Assembly (NCBI GenBank): GCA_033964015.1
Contig: CM066924.1
Coordinates: 7,484,251-7,548,250 of the forward strand
Source: Scolanthus callimorphus
Taxonomy: Eukaryota > Cnidaria > Anthozoa > Actiniaria > Edwardsiidae
Direction of reading: 5' to 3'
Length of the DNA stretch: 64,000 bases
The position numbers were made by a program, and so were the translations under genes. This document shows, piece after piece, positions 52,790 through 63,290 of this stretch. The notes under the pieces were generated by a model. The model ran no database searches. It was not told the DNA's origin and saw nothing but the letters and a program-made list of their open reading frames with translations. Position 1 is the first letter of the stretch; each line of letters begins with the position of its first letter.

Positions 52790-55700
52790 GTTAGTAAGTT
52801 TAACTTAGAAACATAATGCTGCGTTGCGTGTTCATTTCCTCTCATTCTCTCAGTGCCCAATCGAGTCGATCCTTTTGAAACATGATCCTCCCTGGAACAA
52901 AAAAAGTCAAAGTGGAAGCATACCTTCATTTACAAAATAATTGGACTTGTTTCCTTAATCATACAAAACAAAATAAAAATCAAATTCCCTTAATTACCCT
53001 TACCATTGGCCTGTCACTAACGCTTTCCTAGAAATAATAAAAATAGAAATGATAGATTAATATGTGTTGAAAAATATTTTTCATCTGTGAATCCCACCAT
53101 ATGAGGATGTCCTCTTGAAAATACTGGACATGTTTTCAATCATGCTTCCCTAGAAACATTAAGAAATATAAATGATATAATGTGTCAAAACTCTTTTCCA
53201 TGTTCTTCCATGATAATGAAATATCAAATTAGAACAGTATGTACCCTGAATTCTTGGTTCTGTTCTTCAATTAGCATACTCCTTTCCTGCTCCCTCAATC
53301 TGAATTAAAAAAATGAGTTTTGTATTAAAGCTCATGTGCAGGCAACTATGTGACTGTGTATTGTATTTGCACATACTACTTTTCCTTGTAGCTTTTGGAA
53401 GTCACATCCAGGAGAATGCACTTTAATTCCCCTGCCCTATCTAGTAGCTAAAACCTCTAAGGCCTAGTACATATGCCGCTCTTATCATGAGCCGATCCCA
53501 TTGCAAAATCTCGATAAAACAACATTGTTCGTCCATCTCTGGTCTGCCTGTCACCCAGACTATTCTAAATCATACCGGTAATGTAGAATCCATTTAAATG
53601 CCCAGATCTTCGCGTATTTCACGGCAACAGGTTGGATCGGCTCATGATAAGAGCGACATATGTACTAGGCCTTAGAGTAAAGGACACTAACTGAACTGAA
53701 AGTAAAAATGCACTTTTACCTGTCATTTTGCATTGTTTTCAACAGTGCCTCGGCTGTAGCAATAGCCTCTCGCATGCCTAGTTCTCTTGATGTACCTTTT
53801 TGACAAATATTAAAAAATGGATTAATCAATCAAAAGCTTATTGCAGTAATGCACATTGTGTGGTTCCAGAAAATATCCATCCCCTCCCTCCACGGAAGGC
53901 TGTTCAGAAATGACCCCCCACCCCCCTGGAATTTCCATTTTGGGTAGGTAGAAATACATTTCTGTATACTTGGGCTTTAGGCACAAGAAAGCAGTTTCTT
54001 TAGGTGCAAATATCTAGTTTTCTCGAACGTGTATATACGTCCCTTCCACGAATTTTGCGCGGAGGATAGACAACAAAAATGCTTCTATTCGCTTCAGAGA
54101 AAAAAGAGATGTTTAAATGCCAAAACAAAGAAGTTCATTTTACTATATTAATTGTGATTAATTTATTGTAGAAAGCGTGAACAACGTCTTTCCACTGAAA
54201 AACAAACATCCACGCAAAACTGAGCGCGTTTCCGACTCGGTACGAAAAATGCGGTTTGCAAACCATCTGGATGGATAATTTCTAGACCAAACATTACATT
54301 TACAGCTACTAACCATCAGGAGAGGGTGAAAGTTCTGATATTAGTCACAGGCTACCCCAGGTACCAGGATGCTGATGGTGTTATCCCTTGCTCTCATCCT
54401 ATTAACTTTGCTCACTAAAAAAAGAAAATGTTTTATTTGTTTGAAAAAAAAGTACATTATAGAGAGGCTGGACAAGTTTTATGACTTGAAAAAATGTGTG
54501 ATTAGTGCTTTTCTTTTCAACCTACCATCCTTTCTTTTTGATCCTTGGACATAAGATAATGGGGTTAACGCAGCCTCATATTACACTTATAGTTATAGTT
54601 ATGTTTGACCTATTTCAATAGCTGCAACCAAATACATAAGTCGTTGTTGAGCGGGAAATAATACTTGACACAATCTGGGACAACATTGAAGGGAGAATGT
54701 GTTCTCTCAACAACAGTCGTCCAACATTTTGCATTTGATTGTGCCATATATCGGTGTCAATCCAATTAACGTAATAAATGTAGCGCAATAGAAATAGAAA
54801 TAGAAAGGAATAGGTAGGGGGTATGTTCTCGGAATTTGTTTGCATTTTGTTCTATTATTCCCGATATGACAGTTTGGTTTAGGCAATGGGAACGAGCTAC
54901 AGCAGTAAACTGTGGTTTGAAGGGAGGGCAGGGAGAGCGTGTTCTCTCCAACAAAGTGTTCCAACATTTTGCATTTGATTGTGGATTAACACTTTTTACC
55001 ACTCTTTTGCCAATAATATGTTCCAAATAGTCATTCCATAAATTGTATCACCCTAATTAAAAACATGGTCTTTAACCTACCTTACAGATTCGTCTAGCCC
55101 TTGACCTTAGTTGTAAACACCATTACCGGGTTAATCCCATGTTGGGCCTGTAACTGGACCTGTAATAACATGAACTGATCTGAACCTGCTTCTTGTTAAA
55201 CGCACACAAAGTTAAGATGTAAGTACAATAATTTGTGCATCTGATCCAATTTGGCAGAGATAAAGCTACTATATGATCATCAATTTTTTTTAACCAATCA
55301 ATTATAAAAGAGATAGGAGAGTTTGTCCAGAAAGCAAGAGCAGTCCTCAAATTCTGGTGAGTTGGAGTTTGAGTTACAATGCTCTGACTCCCTGACCATT
55401 ATTTGTAAGCAGTCAAACTTCGATTGTCCCCAGGTGTTCTTGGATAATCGTCTAGCTTTGTCTTGTATGTCTGTACGTATAAGGTATTTGAAACTAAGGC
55501 TGTAGTGGCATGCTTGTCAAATGTATTTAGCTATTTTAAAATATATATCCAAACAAAATAAAAACTCACATGTATGCAGCCATTACATGTCTCCCTTAAT
55601 TACACTTATTATCTCACCTCATTGAAAGGCAATGGATAGAGGGGTGGTATTCCAGCAAGGGACCCACCATTGCTAGATCGGATGACATCTTCATAAAAAA

Positions 55701-58700
55701 GGGCCTCTTCGAAATGATTTCCTAACACAAGAAAAAAATACTGCAGTTATCTAAAGGGGCTGTGCTGTATTGTTTTAACGAAATTCTATATTAATCAACA
55801 ACAGTCGTCCAACATTTTGCATTTGATTGTGCCATATATCGGTGTCAATCCAATTAACGTAATAATGTAGCGCAATAGAAATAGAAATAGAAAGGAATAG
55901 GTAGGGGGTATGTTCTCGGAATTTGTTTGCATTTTGTTCTATTATTCCCGATATGACAGTTTGGTTTAGGCAATGGGAACGAGCTACAGCAGTAAACTGT
56001 GGTTTGAAGGGAGGGCAGGGAGAGCGTGTTCTCTCCAACAAAGTGTTCCATCATTTTGCATTTGATTGTGGATTAACACTTTTTACCACTCTTTTGCCAA
56101 TAATATGTTCCAAATAGTCATTCCATAAATTGTATCACCCTAATTAAAAACATGGTAGTGGCATGCTTGTCAAATGTATTTAGCTATTTTAAAATATATA
56201 TCCAAACAAAATAAAAACTCACATTTATGCAGCCATTACATGTCTCCCTTAATTACACTTATTATCTCACCTCATTGAAAGGCAATGGATAGAGGGGTGG
56301 TATTCCAGCAAGGGACCCACCATTGCTAGATCGGATGACATCTTCATAATATATAGATTTAGGCACTGCCTAAAAGCGGAGCTCCCAATTATATTTAGGG
56401 CCTGTTAACATGAAGATGTGGGACGATCGGTAGCTGGGGTACCCCAGCTTGGTGAGGTTGAAACACATGAATTAACAGTCGTCGGTAAAATCAACTTGCT
56501 ATGAACGCAAAATTTATTGCCTTGATAATAGTATCCTTTAAATTGATTCAAGTAGTCCCTGATGATTAAAAACGTACAATTTAAAAATTGCTGTATTGCG
56601 CTTTTCCAGAACACCCTATTGAGGAACTCAATGTTACAAATTGCTCTAAAAAGAAGAATGGCCTTGTGGAAGTTCCAGTGTTCAAAAACAGTATTACCCC
56701 TGCAGAAATTCCAGGGTCAAACACAACAACTTCTGTGGAAATTCCAAGTTCCTTGGTAAGGGGTAATGCCAGTTGTAAATGAATGCTCTGTGGAAATTCC
56801 GAGGTGACATGAATGGCCCTGTATAACTTTTAGGATAAAAAACACTACCCCTGTGGAAATTCCAGGGGCAAACACAATGATAGGCATCGGATATAAAATG
56901 GAACAGCCCATTCAAATCAAATTAAGAAACAGTGTTAAGGACCACCTCATCCCAGCATCCCTGGGTTAATAGTTTACATGGAGAAAACCAACCCCACCTA
57001 GGCGGGCAACCTGCCCTGGCAAGACAGGTTGCCCGCCTGCATTGGTTTACCACACCTCTCATGTGAACACAAGCAAAGCAAATATAAGAGAGATTATATG
57101 AAAAGGTGAGTTACTTCGCCGAACCGTGGTCCCCCACCTCTATGTGGAAACCGGAAGGGCCTTAATAAAAGATGGTACATGTAATAGTATCAAAAAACAT
57201 TTATTCTCATTTTTTGTTACTGGTAACCTAATGCTGTTCTGTTTCTCAGTTTCACACACCTGCCAAAAATGCATTACCAGATACCAAATATGATTTGGCT
57301 GTAAGTTATACATAAACTGCCCTTTCGTGTCCGTTCATATGGAAAAAAAAGCGCTGCAGTGAAGATTTCTCCCATTTTCTTCCATTTATTCTTTATCAGG
57401 GGGAGGGGGCTTGATCAGAAACACTCGAAATGTTAAAACAATTTTCCACACAGAGTTTAAAAACAATTTTGCCCCCCCCCCCCATTGCCGAATAACAAAA
57501 ATAAAGATACCCCCTCCTTACCACACACTAAAAAGGCGTAAATGATGTGAAATAAAAATGGATAAGAGAATAACAGTAACAGGAAAGGAGGGTTGCTATT
57601 AGAGAGGTGCTAAGTCATATTATTTGGTTGTGTATGATATTAGCAAATTGCTATGCATCACAGAGTGTAAATCTATAATAATCAACTTCTGACCTACATC
57701 TAATTTGCTAACATTAAATTCAAGTCCCCCCCCCACCCCCTTTTTAATTGCACAAAAAATTCAGGGGCCCCTTTGTGGTGCAGTAACAAAATTTTATTGG
57801 TATGTATTTAAGAGTTATTATTTTTTTGGATAGTTTACAACATGAGCAGCCATGTTGTATCAGATTTACAACATGAGTCGCAGGCAGGTAATGTAGATCT
57901 GATACAACACAGATGCTGATGTTGTGAACTACTTAAAAATGCTGAGATGCCATTCATTGCTTGTAAATTTGGCAGAGCTTTAAGATATCTTTCATGGTAG
58001 TTGCTATGCAAATAAGTTACAACCACTAGTGGCTGTTCAACAGGCTACGATCCTGTGATTATTATTTCTTTTGTGTTGTTCTTATTAATTATTCATGATT
58101 TTTTTTTAAAAATTGAGAAAGTTTGCTTGTGACAGCCTGTAACTTGGTTCCATTATTGGGATTTAGAAATTAAAAATAAGGTTAATGTGCACCAGATTAC
58201 TGCCAAATACTTTTTCCAATTTCACCCTCCTGAAACACTAGGTGGGAATCTTATTAAGTACAGTTCAAAACACACAATAAAGATTTTAAAAATTAATCAA
58301 GACCTGTTATTATTACTATATCTGTTAAAAAATGTTAAAGGTAAATGTAAACCTATTCCAACAGTCTATATCACTCTTCTTTCCACCCAAAGGCAGTTGC
58401 TATGCTCTCTGGCCTGCAGTGTTTACAGTCGGCGGATTTCCAACAGGGGCTCTAATCGTGTATAATTAACAATTATTCCTCAAGCCCGAATGGACTCAGG
58501 GGCCATGAGGGCGAGAGGAATAATTGTTTTAGTCAAATCACACTAGTAGGTCAATGTGTATTGCCAAAAAATTGTTTTTGTTCTGGTCATTTGCATTTTC
58601 TGCCTTTCAAATCAAACACTTTTCGCTACTAGTAGGCTATAACTTAAAGCCTACTAGTAGCTCAACCAATCAGAATGCAGCATTGATAATAGACCACTAG

Positions 58701-60819
58701 TGTGATTTGACTAATGTTAGTTAGATGCTAGTTTGAACAGCATATCCAATCCAAGCAATAGTGAAGCTGCAGTTACTTTAATCTCTATATCCAAAGCATT
58801 GACAATTATGTTAAAGACAATGGAAACCAATAATATATCACTGAGAGAGAAAAGAAAATGTTTCATTCCTGCCTAACCCCATAATGGGTACATTTTAGAC
58901 ACAAGTATGCCACATGGCATAATTAGATATTGTAATGGCAATGCAAATTTGTACCATATTATTATTTTTGGTGTTTTCGATTTACCAAAAGATGTGCTGT
59001 GTCCTTCAATCTGATTGGTTCCGCTACTCGCTATCTATCACTTAATAGATAGTGAGTAGCGAAAACGCCAGTGTAAAAACTTTCTAAAATCATTGAAAAA
59101 CGTACGTTTTAATGACGAAGTTAGTATGCTAGGTGGTTTCTACTAGAACAATTAGACTACTCGTTCTTGTTTTCTATGAGTCAAATAGTCAACTCGGTGC
59201 TATGCGCCTCATTAACTATCTATTGACTCACAGAAAACTCGAACTCGTAGTCTAATTGTTACATATTACTGTACTAGGTAACTTAAGTTAAGTCCAATGA
59301 AGCTACTTTCACTAGAATGCCATGTTTTGACATGCAGGCTGCATACCATACAATAGCAAGTCTGAAATGCAGTAAGTCCCACTTACATTGCCTGTTTCCT
59401 ACTGGAGTGGCCTTTTCAGCTATATAGAGCTTCTGAGGCTTTCGTTCATAAAGCCTCACTATGGTGTTACCGTCCAGTGGGCCATTGGCAACCTTCCTCA
59501 TCATGTGGCCGTTAGATCCTCTCCGATACCATCGAATCCTAAAAAAGTAGAATGATAATTAACTAAGCAATAAAACGACATTCACCTTGGACATATTCAA
59601 TGTATACGTTTCCCTGCGAGCAGAGGCCACTTCTGTCTTGTTCTGTGCTTCGGAGCCATTAAAACACACACACACACAAATGAATGATCAGAGAATTGTT
59701 GATGATGGATAACGTCCATCGCAGTTGAGTCAATTCTCATAATCATCTTGCAACTCTCAACACCACAATATAAGTCAAATCCGCATGTTTTCTTTTTCTA
59801 AGCCAGATCCGCCATGTTTTAATCACATAATGCTTCATCCTCATCGATTATGGCGACAGTCGGTGACACGGCGACATATGCAACCAAAAGAAGCCTGGGG
59901 ACAAGTAAGTTTCAGTCGTCATTTGACATAAAGGGATTCAGAATGATTTTACATAAAAACATTTGTTATATATTCGCCGAATATAAAAAATAATAATGGG
60001 TTACGCATTATTAAACCTACGGTTTCTTACAGATGTTTTGAGTATTTTGCGAACTCTCTCAAACCATTTGTTTTAGAAAGGATAGTAAAAGAGCCGTGTG
60101 TTGGAGCATTTCACTAGGATGGCGAATAAGGAATAACTGAATTCTATGTACTCCAAAGAGTTTTAAAGTTTGATTGACGGAAGCTAGAAAGGCAGAAAGC
60201 GATTTGACGGTTGGAAATCGATCTGGAGAGTTCGCAGAATACTCAAAACAGCTGTAACGTCACTCGCACGCCGATCCATTTTTCTCACCAAACTCCCGAC
60301 TCAGTGAGTTTTGTACCATTCTTCATTGTTGTAAAGGTTGGTTTCGGAAGTTTTGCTATCACTATTCCAGTGGCCCGATTCGTTCCGTTTTTTTTTTCGT
60401 TTTTGGTTTTGAAACTTGTCCACTTGAATCAATGTAAATCCTGCGCGTGTCGAAATGCTGTCTTGCTTTTCTGGGGTTTATTACTAGAGAGTTGGTTGCG
60501 ATTCGATGAAACAGCGCTTTGTGAATCGCCCAGTCATGGTCTAAAAGGTAGTGACTCATACCTCTCTGGCCGTACGGCACTTAGGTCTGGAATGGCTTCA
60601 ATCATCCGTCTCCAGATGACGTTCGCATTCTCAAGTTTTGAGAAATTGATCCTTGATCCTTAACGTGTTTTGCAAGTTTTTGCGAAAATGACCTTGAGGC
60701 TCTCTCGCCAATGGCGCAGAAAGGAATATTACCGTCTTGGCCAATAACTTTCCAAACAAAAGAGGCAGGTCACTCTCGTCGCTCGAGCTATCCTCACTCG
60801 TAGAATGTTGACCCGACAT
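52790..60819 (-). CDS. Multi-exon host gene of unknown function (span of supported and tentative exons)
   Basis: Exon 1 60733-60819: ATG at 60819, 29 codons ending before GTAATA; MSGQHSTSEDSSSDESD is acidic and Ser-rich. Exon 2 60562-60629: NANVIWRRMIEAIPDLSAVR. Exon 3 59387-59538: RWYRRGSNGHMMRKVANGPL and RKPQKLYIAEKA. Exons 1 to 3 join in phase. Exon 4 55618-55721: NHFEEALFYEDVIRSSNGGS and GIPPLYPLPFNE. Exon 5 53720-53795: GMREAIATAEALLKTMQ. Exon 6 53245-53299: LREQERSMLIEEQNQEFR; exons 5 and 6 join in phase. Exons 3-4 and 4-5 do not join directly (3-4 would make a stop), so further exons are missing from my list. Tentative exons lie at 53093-53154 and 52790-52895. The EREQ...EEQN-EF helix resembles the coiled segment in front of UBX- or HECT-type domains of ubiquitin-pathway proteins, but this is a weak hint. 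Confidence 0.6.
53245..53299 (-). CDS. Exon 6 (candidate) of the minus-strand host gene
   Basis: 55 bp between TTTTTTTAATTCAG and GTACAT. Phase matches exon 5. Amphipathic charged helix. Confidence 0.5.
53458..53674. mobile_element. Foldback MITE in an intron, 217 bp
   Basis: TAAGGCCTAGTACATATGNC then GCTCTTATCATGAGCCGATC at the left, with the complement at the right end. Arms are ~40 bp. Confidence 0.85.
53720..53795 (-). CDS. Exon 5 (candidate) of the minus-strand host gene
   Basis: Between an AG acceptor at TTTGTCAAAAAG and a GTAAAAG donor; helix-forming residues REAIATAEALLK. Confidence 0.5.
54369..54554 (+). other. Hydrophobic/basic 61-codon ORF of doubtful status
   Basis: The ORF MLMVLSLALILLTLLTKKRK opens like a signal anchor, then is Lys-rich. 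It lies in an intron of the minus-strand gene, in AT-rich sequence, and could be chance. Confidence 0.15.
54713..56350. repeat. Segmental duplication with internal deletion, includes part of exon 4
   Basis: Segment A (54713-55076) recurs at 55797-56154. Segment B (55504-55700) recurs at 56155-56350. The copies of A and B abut, whereas the originals are separated by ~427 bp (55077-55503). So the second unit is a tandem copy that lost the spacer. It carries the donor and most of exon 4 without its acceptor. Confidence 0.85.
55618..55721 (-). CDS. Exon 4 (candidate) of the minus-strand host gene
   Basis: 104 bp between TGTGTTAG and GTGAGA. A truncated copy lacking the acceptor end lies at about 56267-56348 within a local duplication. 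Confidence 0.55.
56610..58469 (+). CDS. 3' part of a plus-strand host gene, three phase-consistent exons
   Basis: Exon a 56610-56755 sits between TTGCGCTTTTCCAG and GTAAGG: HPIEELNVTNCSKKKNGLVE, then repeated VEVP/AEIP/VEIP motifs. Exon b 57250-57300 sits between TCTGTTTCTCAG and GTAAGT: FHTPAKNALPDTKYDLA. Exon c 58365-58469 follows CTATTCCAACAG: SISLFFPPKGSCYALWPAVF then TVGGFPTGALIVYN and a stop. All three splice without frameshift. The stop falls at the edge of a foldback MITE, so the natural C-terminus may be lost. I do not recognise the protein. It lies in an intron of the minus-strand gene; upstream exons are not identified. Confidence 0.5.
56660..56905 (+). repeat. Five GGAAATTCC-like palindromes, coding and intronic
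   Basis: GTGGAAGTTCCAG, GCAGAAATTCCAG, GTGGAAATTCCAA, GTGGAAATTCCGA and GTGGAAATTCCAG occur within 200 bp. The first three encode the E(I/V)P repeats of exon a. The last lies after an AG (TAACTTTTAG) and would encode KNTTPVEIPGANT, so it may be a duplicate or alternative 3' exon (about 56841-56969). Confidence 0.65.
57835..58060. repeat. Dispersed repeat, inverted copy of the one at ~6.5 kb
   Basis: Contains TACAACATGAG twice and an inverted GATCTGATACAACA pair, then GTAAATTTGGCAGAGC and TAGTTGCTATGCAAATAAGT. Confidence 0.65.
58455..58720. mobile_element. Foldback MITE (GTCAAATCACACTAGT)
   Basis: AGTCAAATCACACTAGTAGG near 58533 and CCACTAGTGTGATTTGACTA near 58690 are complementary. The left part also has AACAATTATTCCTC...GAGGAATAATTG as an inner hairpin (58467-58528). 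Confidence 0.75.
58975..59275. repeat. Foldback repeat, family A, third copy
   Basis: Has TCGCTATCTATCACTTAATA then GATAGTGAGTAGCGAAAACG, later GTTTTCTATGAGTCAAATAG, a GGTGCTATGCGCC centre, and CTATTGACTCACAGAAAAC. Same family as 22.9 and 32.0 kb. Confidence 0.75.
59387..59538 (-). CDS. Exon 3 of the minus-strand host gene
   Basis: 152 bp between CTACTTTTTTAG and GTAAGT. Basic WYRRG-x-NGHMMRKV motif followed by IVRLYERKPQKLYIAEK. Confidence 0.65.
59846..59900 (+). CDS. Possible first exon on the plus strand
   Basis: ATG at ~59846 opens MATVGDTATYATKRSLGT and meets a GTAAGT donor after ~54 bases. No continuing exon was found. It lies in intron 2 of the minus-strand gene; it may be a separate transcript or chance. 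Confidence 0.25.
60562..60629 (-). CDS. Exon 2 of the minus-strand host gene
   Basis: 68 bp between TTTCTCAAAACTTGAG and GTATGAG. Phase 0 in, phase 2 out, joining exon 1 and exon 3 without a stop. Confidence 0.6.
60733..60819 (-). CDS. Exon 1 of the minus-strand host gene
   Basis: Start ATG and 29 codons; donor ACG/GTAATA. The acidic Ser-Asp-Glu stretch is typical of a disordered N-terminus. Confidence 0.6.
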
Positions 60820-61289
60820 TTCTGTTTGTTCAAACTAAAACCTCGGCACTCTCTGAAGATGTGTTAGCAGAGTACGCTTTTTTGACGCTCGGTGCGTGCA
60901 TTCTAAATAAGGGACCGCAATCAAATGCCCATCCCAAGCCAAGGTACCGGACATAAAATTTCTCACACATTTGTGCGGTGAACAAAGCTATAGTTGCGCT
61001 AACAAAACACATGAAAAGCTTGTCAACGGGCGAATTTCCGGTCTGGCCTTCTCGCGCTCCAGCTCGCGTTATTTTTAAATACTTAAATATATTGATAATA
61101 AATATGGACATGTAAATCACGAGATGAAATATACGATGGAAATCTAAAATCACGATTAAAAAACTGTTCTACAATAATATTTAGTTATACTTCTGGCTAC
61201 TTCTCCGTTGAATCTGCGAAAATTATGGGGAATTGAGCCCTGGGTTCTGGATTCGAGAAGTTGCAGCAAATCGGGCACACCTCTGCTAG

Positions 61290-61525
61290 CAGGGTAATTC
61301 TCAGGTTACCCTGGCCTGGTAACCAGAGACTCGAAAGTGCAGCCGGTTCTTTTTGTGTCGGTCACGCGCAGCGCTTTCCTCCTCACGTTGCGTCAACCTC
61401 GATCCCAGGGCCTTTCCCATCGCGAAGCCCTGGGATCGAGGTTGACGTTGCGTGTGACCGACACAAAGAACGGGCTGCGTGGGGGAACACTCTAGCTGGT
61501 CACTAATTTCGATATGCACTTTCGA
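61290..61525. repeat. Long inverted repeat, ~225 bp
   Basis: TTTTTGTGTCGGTCACGCGC ... CCTCGATCCCAGGGC at the left and GCCCTGGGATCGAGG ... GTGTGACCGACACAAAGAAC at the right. Outer flanks (CTCGAAAGTGC and GCACTTTCGAG) extend the symmetry to about 100 bp arms. GC content exceeds the surroundings. Confidence 0.85.
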
Positions 61526-62045
61526 GACTATTTGCCGGTGTCATTTTTGTGGCACCCGACAGTCAAAACAGAGAATAACGACATTGACTTTTTAATAGTC
61601 AACCGCTTCGAAATGTTGATAAGCATTATCAAGCCCCATACACAATGTGAAATAAGGACTTTATGTTGCAACGAAAACAGCACGGGAAAATAATTGATTC
61701 ATCATCATTAACCAAAGCAATCTTATACAACATTTTGCATGCGTGATTTTGTCCTTATGTCTCACGTTTGCACAATTAATAATTGAATTAAATCTTCTTG
61801 TTATTTACATTGGTGTGTAACGTGTTATTAATCGGGGCGGGGCAAGCGTGTTGGAAAGAGGGAAACAACTACTGAAAATATATGATAACTTATTTTGCAG
61901 TCTCATACCCAAACGTTATTTTTTGCGATTTCTCCCATCAAAATTTCTCTATGAATGAGTACTAGACACGGCGCGCAATGAGTTATGGGACATGCGTTAC
62001 CCATAACTGTGCGCCCTGTTAAAACTATCCTGCGCACTATCTCTG
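61526..62045. other. Non-coding stretch
   Basis: No gene seen. Confidence 0.3.
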
Positions 62046-62342
62046 CACCTAGCCTCCTCCGCAGGCGTCTCGTTGTGTTTTGAAACACCTATTTCGAGCC
62101 TTCTTCGAGGTGCTTGGTTGGACTTCCTGTGGTGTGATGGTGAAAGGGCCGTGAGGGACTGAGGACGAGGGGAGGGAAAATGGGGGGAGAGAGACGCCTG
62201 CCAAAACCCGAGCAGCGTGGACGTGTCGGTTCACCCGAGGACTTGTCACGTCACCCCGGGTACCCTCGGGGACATTTGCTTTGCGACAAAAAAGCCCGCG
62301 GGGGAGATCGTTTATGTTGATTTCGCCTTGTAGTTGTAAAAA
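62046..62342 (+). promoter_or_regulatory. GC-rich promoter-like region of the 62.3 kb gene
   Basis: CpG-rich compared with the AT-rich surroundings (AGGCGTCTCG, GGACGTGTCGG, CACCCCGGGTACCC, GCCCGCGGGGGAG), directly before the ATG at 62343. No TATA box is obvious. Confidence 0.4.
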
Positions 62343-63290
62343 ATGGCGTCCGGAGGAGGTGAGAAAAAGAAACCAGTGAAATACTTTAAATCAAAGATTC
62401 CTATTGCAAGTACTGAGTACAAAGGCTTACTGAGGCAAGTCAAGGCGAAGAAATTGGATATAGAAGACAAAGAAGCCGAGGTTTCGAAACTGAAGGCGGA
62501 TTTCGAGAATTTGAAAATTCGTCCAGAGTCAGGCGTCGACAAAGAAGTTCGCTCCGCCGAATGCGGGAACATCCAAGGCTCATCCACGCTTCGGGAGTCG
62601 AAGAAGACCACGCTTCGGGACCATTCCTCTGGATATCTGCGGACTGTTATCAGAACTCCAGGAGGAACGAAACGGAAAGGTAGCCTTAGTGTTTTCCTAA
62701 CGCTTGCGTAGCGAGACTAAACGACAGTTGATTTTGTGCATAACATCACACAAGCATGCGTTATAAAATGAAACAAGCACTGGAACTTAAGCTTAACACT
62801 CTGAAACAGGCAGAAGTTGTTTTTACTTAAGCCAAGCGATTTATTTGAAATTGATCAAGGTATGTTTGTTTGTTTGACAGTAAAGCCATCACATGTCCAG
62901 TTCAGATTTGAACTTGAAGAAGCTTTGTCGGAGATCGTGGAAGTCAGCGAATCCTCTCTTATTAAAACAGAAGAGTTGATCCAGATCTTGCACAAAAAAT
63001 ATCCAGCGTCAAGACATATTGACAGGAGGAAGATACTGACCACTGTCTCGGAGGTTTACAACAAGAAGGTTGAAAGGAGAGGCAAAAAGAAAGAGTAAGT
63101 TAAAAAATGAGTCTACTTCTCTTGCAAAAGAAACCCTCATAGTTGCTAGTAGAGGGGACTAAGTTTTAACTATGCTGTCATGTAATAAAATGCTTCAATT
63201 GATTTGTATATTCCTTTGAAATTCACAGGGGTTATTACTCAGGACTTGCCTTCACGGTCCAGTCGCATGTGGTTTTATCTGGGTTTTCAG
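62343..63290 (+). CDS. Three-exon 5' part of a host gene, unknown function
   Basis: Exon 1 62343-62679 begins MASGGGEKKKPVKYFKSKI, with a charged coiled coil (YKGLLRQVKAKKLDIEDKEA-EVSKLKADFENL) and a Ser/Thr/Arg-rich tail; donor AAAG/GTAGCC. Exon 2 62881-63094 follows TTTGTTTGACAG: VKPSHVQFRFELEEALSEIV, ELIQILHKKYPASRHIDRRK, ending KKVERRGKKK; donor GTAAGT. Exon 3 63229-63290 follows AAATTCACAG: GYYSGLAFTVQSHVVLSGFS; donor GTAAGT. Phases 1 and 2 match at both junctions. It is probably a nuclear or cytosolic coiled-coil protein from composition; I do not recognise the family. The gene continues to the right of the exons found here. Confidence 0.7.

Noticed and set aside
60211..60663. 150-codon plus-strand ORF
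   Set aside because: Overlaps the antisense of a well-supported minus exon and has no features.
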